Shown here one piece after another: positions 58,623-64,000 of a stretch of DNA of 64,000 nt (within the stretch, counting starts at the first letter, position 1; each line of letters opens with the position of its first letter). The notes below the pieces were generated by a model. The model was not told where the DNA came from and searched no databases. It saw only the letters and a program-made list of their open reading frames with translations. Source of the DNA: an uncultured Clostridia bacterium (GTDB lineage: Bacteria > Bacillota > Clostridia > Oscillospirales > Ruminococcaceae); assembly GCA_945923775.1 (NCBI GenBank), contig CAMELR010000006.1, positions 1 through 64,000 on the forward strand. The letters are read 5' to 3'. The position numbers and the translations under genes are program-made.

Positions 58623-60068
58623 TCAGCCCTCGATGATGGGAGCGAATCTGATACGAATGTTCGGCAGCTTGGTGATGGTGGTGTAGTAGTTTGTCTGCCA
58701 GTCGTCGCCCTGGGAAGGATCGTTCTCGCCGGTAGCGGGAGGAGCGAAGATCTTCAGTGTGAGGTCAGCCGCGCCGTCTAGGGGCTTCTCGAAGAATGCG
58801 GGCATAAAGTCGATGGTCTTGGCCTCGGGGCTCTTGTAGAACCACTTGCCGTTAATTTCCATCATGAGGTTCAGCGGCTCGTCGAATGTAGCCTCGCAGA
58901 ATACCGGGCTCTTATCGAAGTGGAGCGGGATAGCGATACCGGTCGCGTCCTCGCTGCCGCCCCAGCGGAGTGTAACGGGGAGCTGCTGCTCCTCGCCCTG
59001 CTTCATTGAGGGGTAGAAGTAATCGTCGTGAATGATCTCCTTGTAGGTCTGGAGCGCGGGCTGCTCAATGCCGACGTTCTTGTTGTTGGGATCCTCGATC
59101 TCAAGGCCGAGTCTGCCTCTGTCGCGGAACTGGTAGAATGTGAATCCGCTGAACCAGCCCTGCTCGGGGTCGTTTTTCAGCATGTCGCAGAATTCCTTTA
59201 TCATCGCAGCCTGGTCGTAGGGGCCGGTAACGTCGCCGTCAGCGTTGAACTCGCTCATTACCATCGGCTTCTGAACGCCGCCGCAAAGCTCCTTATAGCG
59301 CTTCTGGGAGAGCTTGGTAAGGTTGTAGGTATCGGAAACCTTGCTTCTGCTGAAGCTTGTTCCGCCGACGTCTGCAACATCGTAGGGCCAGCCCCAGTGG
59401 AGGCTCATGTACTTATCAACGGACCAGATATCGGTAGCGCGCACTGCGTCTGCGAATTCCTTCTCCATTTCGATCTCGCCGCCCTTTTCGGGGTGCTCAA
59501 CGCCGCCGATGCAGAGGATAGTGGAAACGTTGGGAGCTTCCTTCTTGATGATGTTGTGGAAGCGTACATAGAAATCCGCGATCTGCTGGTAAGTAGCGCG
59601 CTTGGTGAAGCTGAACCAGTTGCCGGTAGCCTCGTGGTTGATACGGAGCTGCATTCTTCCGTAGGTGCGGAGTTCCTGCGCAATCTTAATAAGGTAATCG
59701 TCGGTGAGGTTGGGGTCGATAGTCATGGTGAGGATAACGTCCTGACCGTGGCGGCGGACGTCCTTCATGCAGGTGAACGGCTCGCCGTCGGTGGTTCCGC
59801 CGATGCCGCCCTTATAGGTGAAGTAGTCGTCGTAGGGGTAGTCCCACTGGAAGCTTACTTCCTGATCTGCGAACGCGTCGCGCGCACGTACCGGCCAGGT
59901 CTTGTCCAGGGGGTAGTAGCAGTACATCAGGCTTATCGCACGGTGGGGTCTGCCCATCTTGTGGAGTATGTAGTCCTGGTCTACGTACTCGCCGCGCTCG
60001 CTGCCGTCGCCGAGGTCAACGGCGCACTTTGCCGCGCCCATTTCGATTGAATAGATCTTCTGTTCCAT
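58623..60068 (-). CDS. Clan GH-A glycoside hydrolase, intracellular
   Basis: 481 residues, no signal peptide. A TIM-barrel hydrolase: acid/base Glu probable in LRINHEATGNWFSFTKRA (the R-x-N-H-E-x-x-G-N-W pattern recalls GH26 and related families), nucleophile Glu probable in KPMVMSEFNADGD. A C-terminal beta region (about 360-481) may be an accessory domain. I cannot assign a numbered family by eye; GH26-like is a guess. The promoter carries a cre-like palindrome, which suggests catabolite control. It shares a locus with GH26 and an ECF S component. Confidence 0.7.
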   Translation of the reverse strand: MEQKIYSIEMGAAKCAVDLGDGSERGEYVDQDYILHKMGRPHRAISLMYCYYPLDKTWPVRARDAFADQEVSFQWDYPYDDYFTYKGGIGGTTDGEPFTCMKDVRRHGQDVILTMTIDPNLTDDYLIKIAQELRTYGRMQLRINHEATGNWFSFTKRATYQQIADFYVRFHNIIKKEAPNVSTILCIGGVEHPEKGGEIEMEKEFADAVRATDIWSVDKYMSLHWGWPYDVADVGGTSFSRSKVSDTYNLTKLSQKRYKELCGGVQKPMVMSEFNADGDVTGPYDQAAMIKEFCDMLKNDPEQGWFSGFTFYQFRDRGRLGLEIEDPNNKNVGIEQPALQTYKEIIHDDYFYPSMKQGEEQQLPVTLRWGGSEDATGIAIPLHFDKSPVFCEATFDEPLNLMMEINGKWFYKSPEAKTIDFMPAFFEKPLDGAADLTLKIFAPPATGENDPSQGDDWQTNYYTTITKLPNIRIRFAPIIEG

Positions 60069-60152
60069 TGGTCGTATTTCCTTTCGGTTTTTTCAGCGCG
60101 GATCGCGCGTTGATATCGTGTGCAGGGATTCTCCGACCCTGCTTCTGTTGAT

Positions 60153-60182
60153 ATTATATCATAACTTGTAAACGTTTTCAAG
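60153..60182 (-). promoter_or_regulatory. Glycosidase promoter overlapped by a cre/LacI-type operator
   Basis: On the minus strand TTGAAA (60176-60181), 17 bases, TATAAT (60153-60158). CTTGTAAACGTTTTCAAG (60165-60182) is palindromic at 16 of 18 positions and its core matches the CcpA cre consensus WTGNNARCGNWWWCAW at every position. It covers the -35 box and part of the spacer, so the bound regulator should repress. CcpA or another LacI-family protein would fit. Confidence 0.75.
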
Positions 60183-60343
60183 GGGGTATTCTGATTTTTT
60201 CTTATATTATTTACACAAAAGTTTGCAATATTTCATTAATATTTCGACATCTCCGGTATTATGCTCCAAAGTTGATTCTGATATGCCTGTATTGGCTGTA
60301 ATTGTGAGATGCGGCAATACCAGTCCGGCGGCATAGTTGTATA

Positions 60344-60480
60344 CGGCGGCGCGCCTGGAAATAAGCACCAGAAACTTCCAGGCGATTTGCAGAATGCACG
60401 CATATAAAAGAAAACTGGTATTATCAGACTGGCGCATTCTGATACTAGAACTATCACCAGCCAGGGAGTATAATAATGTA
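60344..60480 (+). promoter_or_regulatory. Structured leader before the ECF S gene, possible riboswitch
   Basis: A 9-bp hairpin CGCCTGGAA/TTCCAGGCG (60352-60384) and an 8-bp stem CAGAATGC/GCATTCTG (60390-60442) are perfect. ACTGGT...TATCAG and CTGATA...ACCAG give an alternative pairing that would break the second stem. A TATAAT-like box at 60470-60475 lacks a -35 and could be a promoter instead, in which case these hairpins would be DNA-level or absent from the transcript. I cannot match it to a known riboswitch class. Confidence 0.35.
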
Positions 60481-60519
60481 AAACAGATAAAGGCGAAAAG
60501 CCTGAAAAGGAGAACAACT

Positions 60520-61080
60520 ATGGATATCAAGGAAAAGTCAACACCAAAGGACAAACTGCTGAAGATCTGCGTGACCGCAATGTTTGCAGCGCTCATCTGC
60601 GTAGCTACAATGCTTATTCAGATCCCGTCGCCGCTGAACGGCTACGTTAATTTCGGCGACTGCTTCATACTTATCGCCGCATGGGTGCTCGGCCCGGTTT
60701 ACGGCTTCGCTGCCGGAGGCATCGGCTCCGCGCTTGCCGACCTGTTCACGGGATATGTTCACTACGTTCCTGGCACGTTCGTTATAAAGGGACTCATCGC
60801 TGTAGCCGCTGCGCTCATCTGCCGCGCAATGCTCAAGAAGATGTCCAAGATCAGCGTTCCTGCGTACATCGTGAGCGCTCTCGTCGGTGAGATCATCATG
60901 GTCGGCGGTTACTACCTCTATGCTGCGCTTCTGCTCGGAAAGAGCTTTGCAGGCGCTGCCGCAAGCGTTCCCGGAAACCTCGTTCAGGGCGCGTTCGGTC
61001 TTGTGTGCGGAGTAGTTATCATCAAGATCATCGCAAAGACCAAGGTGCTGAACAAGTTCTCCACCTATGCGGTGCAGTAA
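60520..61080 (+). CDS. ECF transporter S component
   Basis: 186 residues with about six membrane helices. The substrate-binding subunit of a group II ECF vitamin transporter: GYVNFGDCFILIAAWVLGPV and YVHYVPGTFVIKGLIAVAAA match the riboflavin-type Pfam S-component family, but vitamin specificity cannot be read from the sequence. It would use a shared ECF ATPase/T module encoded elsewhere. ATG at 60520 with AAAAGGAG upstream; the longer frame to 60337 covers the leader hairpins and is rejected. Confidence 0.85.
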   Translation: MDIKEKSTPKDKLLKICVTAMFAALICVATMLIQIPSPLNGYVNFGDCFILIAAWVLGPVYGFAAGGIGSALADLFTGYVHYVPGTFVIKGLIAVAAALICRAMLKKMSKISVPAYIVSALVGEIIMVGGYYLYAALLLGKSFAGAAASVPGNLVQGAFGLVCGVVIIKIIAKTKVLNKFSTYAVQ

Positions 61081-61099
61081 AAGTTGAAAAAATAACGGG

Positions 61100-61136
61100 G
61101 CGGCGCGTTTTCTATGTAAGACGCGCCGCTTTTCTA
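61100..61136 (+). terminator. Terminator after the ECF S gene
   Basis: GCGGCGCGT and ACGCGCCGC pair, loop of about 11 bases, then TTTTCTAT. It touches the next promoter. Confidence 0.8.
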
Positions 61137-61165
61137 TTGACAAACTCACTGAAAAAGGCTACAAT
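61137..61165 (+). promoter_or_regulatory. Promoter of the lipoprotein glycosidase gene
   Basis: TTGACA (61137-61142), 17 bases, TACAAT (61160-61165). No cre-like site here. Confidence 0.7.
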
Positions 61166-61194
61166 AAAAAAAACTATTTTCAGGGAGGAACAGA

Positions 61195-62373
61195 ATGAAA
61201 AAGATACTTGCAATGCTTCTCAGCGCGGTATGCCTGTTGACCGGGTGCTCCGGGAATCAGGGCGGAGTAAGCTCCGAGCCGCAGGGGACTTCCGAGGTTT
61301 CCGCACCGGAGGCAAAGAAGAACGCCCGCGTAACTATCGACGGCACCAAATTCATGGTAGACGGAAAAGAGCTGTGGATAAACGGCGTGAACACTCCGTG
61401 GCAGAGCTGGAACGACTTCTGCGGAAACATGGACGAAGCCGCATGGGAATCCACATTTGCGCTGCTGAAGCAGGATAACATCAACTGCACCAGAATCTGG
61501 ATCAACTGCAACGGCACCGGGGTAGTCCGGGTAGACGAAAAGGGCGGCGTGTACAATATCAACGAGGATCACTGGAACGACCTCGACAAGCTGTTTGCGC
61601 TGGCCGAGAAGTACGAGATATATGTAATGCCGACGCTGATGTCGTTCGACCACTTCAAGGACGGCAACACCGGCGCGAAGAACTTCCGGACGATGATAAC
61701 CTCGCGCACCGGCAGCGACGAGTTCGCGGAGAAGTACTGCGCGGAGTTCGCGAAGCGCTACGCTGACTGCGAGTGGATATTCGGCGTAGACCTGATGAAC
61801 GAGCCTGACTGGGTATACGAAAACGACGAGTGCGGCAAGCTTTCCTGGGACGACCTGACTTACTTCTTTGCAAAATGCAGCCAGGCGATACACGAAAACA
61901 GCGACATGCTGGTGACTGTGGGTCTCGGCATAGTTAAGTACAACTCGGACAAGTACAACGGCAACATGATCTCCGATCAGCGCATGACCGAGGCGGCGGG
62001 CAGTGAAAACGCCTGCGTGGACTTCTACAGCACGCATTATTATATGTGGGAGAAGCCGTGGTTCGGGTTTCCGTTCAACGTAACTCCGGAGGAGTTCGGA
62101 CTGGATGGCACCAAGCCGTCGCTGGTGGGGGAGACCTCCAACGACGATGACGCCGAGAGTGGAATGAGCTGCGCCGTGAAGTACCAGTCCGCGTATGAAA
62201 AGGGCTGGAACGGCGTTATGGTCTGGATGGAATACCGCACCGACGGGAGCAGCGGCTGCGACGAGCTGTGGTACAGGTACGACCTCACGAAGGAAGCGAC
62301 CAACAAGATGGCGGAGCTTATCCCCGAAAAGATACACCCTCTGGACAGCGGCGCGGCTCCACAGGCGGCATAA
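61195..62373 (+). CDS. Clan GH-A (GH5-like) glycosidase lipoprotein, probable mannanase
   Basis: 392 residues. Lipobox LLTGC anchors it outside the cell. The barrel starts INGVNTPWQSWNDFCGNM; acid/base Glu in GVDLMNEPDW and nucleophile Glu in PSLVGETSNDDD fit family 5 mannanases and beta-mannosidase-like enzymes. WMEYRTDGSSGCDELW near the C-terminus completes the barrel. It would act on extracellular beta-mannan or related glycan before uptake, ahead of the cytoplasmic GH26. Ribosome site CAGGGAGGA before ATG. Confidence 0.85.
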   Translation: MKKILAMLLSAVCLLTGCSGNQGGVSSEPQGTSEVSAPEAKKNARVTIDGTKFMVDGKELWINGVNTPWQSWNDFCGNMDEAAWESTFALLKQDNINCTRIWINCNGTGVVRVDEKGGVYNINEDHWNDLDKLFALAEKYEIYVMPTLMSFDHFKDGNTGAKNFRTMITSRTGSDEFAEKYCAEFAKRYADCEWIFGVDLMNEPDWVYENDECGKLSWDDLTYFFAKCSQAIHENSDMLVTVGLGIVKYNSDKYNGNMISDQRMTEAAGSENACVDFYSTHYYMWEKPWFGFPFNVTPEEFGLDGTKPSLVGETSNDDDAESGMSCAVKYQSAYEKGWNGVMVWMEYRTDGSSGCDELWYRYDLTKEATNKMAELIPEKIHPLDSGAAPQAA

Positions 62374-62374
62374 A

Positions 62375-62408
62375 AATAACTCCGGTGCGTTTCGTACCGG
62401 AGTTTTTC
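62375..62408. terminator. Bidirectional terminator, glycosidase and rubrerythrin
   Basis: ACTCCGGT and ACCGGAGT pair around a 9-base loop; TTTTT follows on the plus strand and TTATTTTT on the minus strand. Confidence 0.8.
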
Positions 62409-62410
62409 CG

Positions 62411-62944
62411 TCAGTAGTTCTCGGGCTTCTGCTGGAAGTATGATTTCGGATAGCCGCAGACAGGGCAGTGATCCGGTGCTTTCTTTCCGAACTCGACGTG
62501 ACCGCAGTTCCGGCACTGCCACATGATCTCGTCGGTCTTTTCAAAGACCTTCTGCATTTCCACGGTGTGCAGCAGCCGCAGGAAGCGCTCCTCGTGGGCT
62601 TTCTCGACGGCTCCCACCTGTCGGAACTTTTTTGCTATGTCGGTGAAGCCTTCCTCCTCGGCGACCCTGGCGAAATCCTCGTACATCTCCGCCCATTCGA
62701 AATGCTCGCCGGACTGCGCGTTCACGAGGTTCTGCGCGGTGTTCGACAGCGCTCCTAGCTGGCTGAACCAGAGGAACGCATGCGCTTCCTCGTTGGCGGC
62801 GGTCTCGCGGAATATCGCGGCTATCTGCTGGAAGCCCTCCTTCTCTGCGGCTTTCGCGAAATAGTCGTACTTGCTGCGCGCCTGGGTCTCCCCGGCGAAT
62901 GCGGAGCGGAGGTTTGCCTCCGTGCGTGTTCCTTTCAGATCCAT
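62411..62944 (-). CDS. rbr: Rubrerythrin
   Basis: Removes peroxide in anaerobes with a diiron site and a rubredoxin iron. 177 residues. The four-helix diiron domain has E-x2-R-x2-Y (GETQARSKY), EEAHAF, then EMYEDFARVAEEEGF and EKAHEERF; the C-terminal rubredoxin has CRNCGH and CPVCGYPKS. Electron donor unknown. Divergent from a wall-protein gene; a palindrome lies between. AAAGGAG ribosome site. Confidence 0.95.
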   Translation of the reverse strand: MDLKGTRTEANLRSAFAGETQARSKYDYFAKAAEKEGFQQIAAIFRETAANEEAHAFLWFSQLGALSNTAQNLVNAQSGEHFEWAEMYEDFARVAEEEGFTDIAKKFRQVGAVEKAHEERFLRLLHTVEMQKVFEKTDEIMWQCRNCGHVEFGKKAPDHCPVCGYPKSYFQQKPENY

Positions 62945-63033
62945 GTGTTGTTCTCCTTTGCATTTTTGATACTAGTATTGCGGGATCATGGAAGATTATG
63001 CACTGACAAAAGTAAAATGCTGACAAAACCAAC

Positions 63034-63050
63034 TGAATAAAGTTTATTCA
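63034..63050. promoter_or_regulatory. 17-bp palindrome between rbr and the wall-protein gene
   Basis: TGAATAAAGTTTATTCA is a perfect 8-1-8 palindrome about 90 bases upstream of rbr. The geometry and AT-rich arms recall Fur/PerR sites (7-1-7), and PerR controls rubrerythrins in Clostridium, but half-sites differ from the TTATAAT consensus. It is an operator candidate only. Confidence 0.5.
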
Positions 63051-63089
63051 ATTTGTACAACATATACAATTGTTTTTTAGACAAATCGC

Positions 63090-63118
63090 TTGACAAATTA
63101 TGAGAAAAGTGATAAAAT
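63090..63118 (+). promoter_or_regulatory. Promoter of the tiny wall-protein gene
   Basis: TTGACA (63090-63095), 17 bases, TAAAAT (63113-63118). Confidence 0.75.
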
Positions 63119-63184
63119 ACAAAGCGTAAAAAGAAATACCGGATATCAAAAACCGGTAAATATCGAACAAAAGAGGTACTTATC

Positions 63185-63541
63185 ATGAAGATTTCTAAGA
63201 TCGTTCTTTCTGCTGCTATCGCAGCTACAATGGTTGCAGCTACAGCTGCTGTTGCTTCCGCTGAGACCGCTGAGGTTACAGGCGAGGTCGTAGCAATTTC
63301 TACTGATTCCACTGCAGAGGCTGTTGTTACAACCGCTGAGGCTGAGACCACTGCTGAAGCTGCTACCGCTGACGCTGCTACTGCTGAGACCACCGCTGAG
63401 GCTGAGACCGTTGAGGTCGTTGCTCCTGCTGATGACACCAAGGGCTCTCCTGAGACCGGCGTTGCTGGCGTTGCAGGCGTAGCTGGTGTTGCTGCTGTTG
63501 CAGGCGCTGTAATGGTTGCTACCAAGAAGTCCAGAAAGTAA
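63185..63541 (+). CDS. Tiny secreted protein with C-terminal wall-sorting-like signal
   Basis: 118 residues. Signal peptide (MKISKIVLSAAIAATMVAAT) cut after ASA; a Glu/Thr/Ala low-complexity segment (about 27-82); then SPETG, a Gly/Ala/Val hydrophobic run (GVAGVAGVAGVAAVAGAVMV) and the basic tail KKSRK. This has the architecture of a sortase substrate, with SPETG in place of LPXTG. Codon use is strongly biased to GCT/GTT and differs from neighbours, as expected for very abundant proteins. The mature part has no predictable domain. Function unknown; a surface coat or adhesin stub is plausible. Confidence 0.8.
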   Translation: MKISKIVLSAAIAATMVAATAAVASAETAEVTGEVVAISTDSTAEAVVTTAEAETTAEAATADAATAETTAEAETVEVVAPADDTKGSPETGVAGVAGVAGVAAVAGAVMVATKKSRK

Positions 63542-63556
63542 TCCATAATAAATAAG

Positions 63557-63590
63557 TGAAGGCTCACCGCAATAGTGGTGGGCCTTTTCT
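63557..63590 (+). terminator. Terminator after the wall-protein gene
   Basis: AAGGCTCACC and GGTGGGCCTT pair over 10 bases with one G-T pair, then TTCTTA. Confidence 0.7.
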
Positions 63591-63605
63591 TATACGGGGG
63601 CAAAT

Positions 63606-63869
63606 ATGTGCAAAAGCTGCGGGCAACTGCATTTTTACGGCCGGTTCAGGTCGGCGCTGCAATATTCCCATGAGATAAGCAAGATACGCGGTCTGGTGAG
63701 CTTCGGAGATATGGCGGTCGAGAGCGCCACGGTTCCGCTGGAGGATATACAAGGCGAACTTCGCGGATACTACCGCCATGAAGTGAGATGCACCATATGC
63801 GGACAGCGGTTCGCGGTATGGTACGATACTTCCGATGGCAGCGGAGGTCTCTGCACCCTGAACGAATGA
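63606..63869 (+). CDS. Small CxxC protein of unknown function
   Basis: 87 residues. Two Cys pairs CKSCG (N-terminus) and CTICG (about residue 62) suggest one zinc site, with a central TVPLEDIQGELRGYYRHEVR segment. No membrane span or signal peptide. Only a weak GGGGGC ribosome site. I do not recognise the family. Confidence 0.65.
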   Translation: MCKSCGQLHFYGRFRSALQYSHEISKIRGLVSFGDMAVESATVPLEDIQGELRGYYRHEVRCTICGQRFAVWYDTSDGSGGLCTLNE

Positions 63870-63977
63870 GCACAATCCCGGCATAACATACATAAAATCT
63901 GACTTTTCCTCATAAACTGTGAAAAAGGAAACGCCCGCGGACTCCCTGCGGGCAGGGGAGAGTGAAAGGAAAATGTT

Positions 63978-64000
63978 ATGCAATGGGGGTGCGAAATACA
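63978..64000 (+). CDS. Possible gene start cut by the window end
   Basis: ATG at 63978 follows GAAAGGA by 8 bases and opens the frame MQWGCEI to the edge. Seven codons are too few to identify. A GCCCGC/GCGGGC hairpin (63933-63953) lies upstream in the leader. Confidence 0.35.

Noticed and set aside
1-64000. tRNA or rRNA genes
   Set aside because: I scanned intergenic stretches for GTTCGA-type T-loops and acceptor stems and found no convincing tRNA; no rRNA-like stretch is present.

Overview
The window reads as chromosomal DNA of an anaerobic Gram-positive gut Clostridia member, most likely Oscillospiraceae/Ruminococcaceae. The evidence is the gene set (a fused FeoA-FeoB, rubrerythrin, an HprK/HPr PTS, ROK glucokinase, ECF transporter S component, CotH and DUF4358 lipoproteins, DHHW/MBOAT pair, family GH26/clan GH-A glycosidases), the strong AGGAGG-type ribosome sites, and many clean TTGACA-17-TATAAT promoters. 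Genus is inference. I saw no rRNA, tRNA, CRISPR array, prophage or complete insertion sequence. Most of the window is densely packed core genome.

Layout. 0-6.5 kb: a gene remnant, an iron-uptake unit (feoAB fusion plus a 46-residue Cys-rich membrane protein) behind a promoter with a palindromic operator, a SLOG protein, and a PTS glucose-type permease with its HPr. 6.5-11.5 kb: repeats, then a hybrid histidine kinase paired with a solute-binding lipoprotein. 11.7-17.6 kb: DUF5131, hprK, ROK kinase, murB, rapZ, DUF1232. 17.6-28 kb, mostly minus strand: MATE pump with an attenuator-like leader, CotH lipoprotein, then aspS followed by a small sigma factor and a large membrane protein, two GNATs and comM. 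28-42 kb, plus strand: a 1430-residue dehydratase-activase-like ATPase, CAP protein, SPFH protein, pcrA, a GT4 glycosyltransferase, and a HAD/ArsC/CNNM/FakA-tail/HMGL-like run. 42-49 kb: DHHW and MBOAT acylation pair, MnmM-like methyltransferase, a duplicated intergenic repeat, and a zinc-ribbon membrane protein. 49-57 kb: a complete phosphate regulon (pstS-pstC-pstA-pstB-phoU-phoP-phoR) with a Pho-box-like promoter. 57-62.4 kb: DUF4358 lipoprotein, GH26, a second clan GH-A hydrolase under a cre-like operator, an ECF S component with a structured leader, and a lipoprotein glycosidase. 62.4-64 kb: rubrerythrin divergent from a tiny, probably highly expressed wall protein, and a small CxxC protein.

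How the genes fit. Carbon control is a recurring theme: PTS permease, HPr, HprK, glucokinase, RapZ, and a cre consensus match in the promoter of a glycosidase. The HPr here keeps His15 but has Lys at the Ser46 position, so it should not be an HprK substrate. The Pho operon is complete, but its PstS is circularly permuted relative to the usual family order. The strongest candidates for undescribed biology are the aspS-linked sigma factor with its three-part membrane partner carrying TARQRKRR repeats, the kinase/binding-lipoprotein sensor pair, the MATE leader whose short reading frame runs through a terminator, and several dispersed hairpin repeats in intergenic space.
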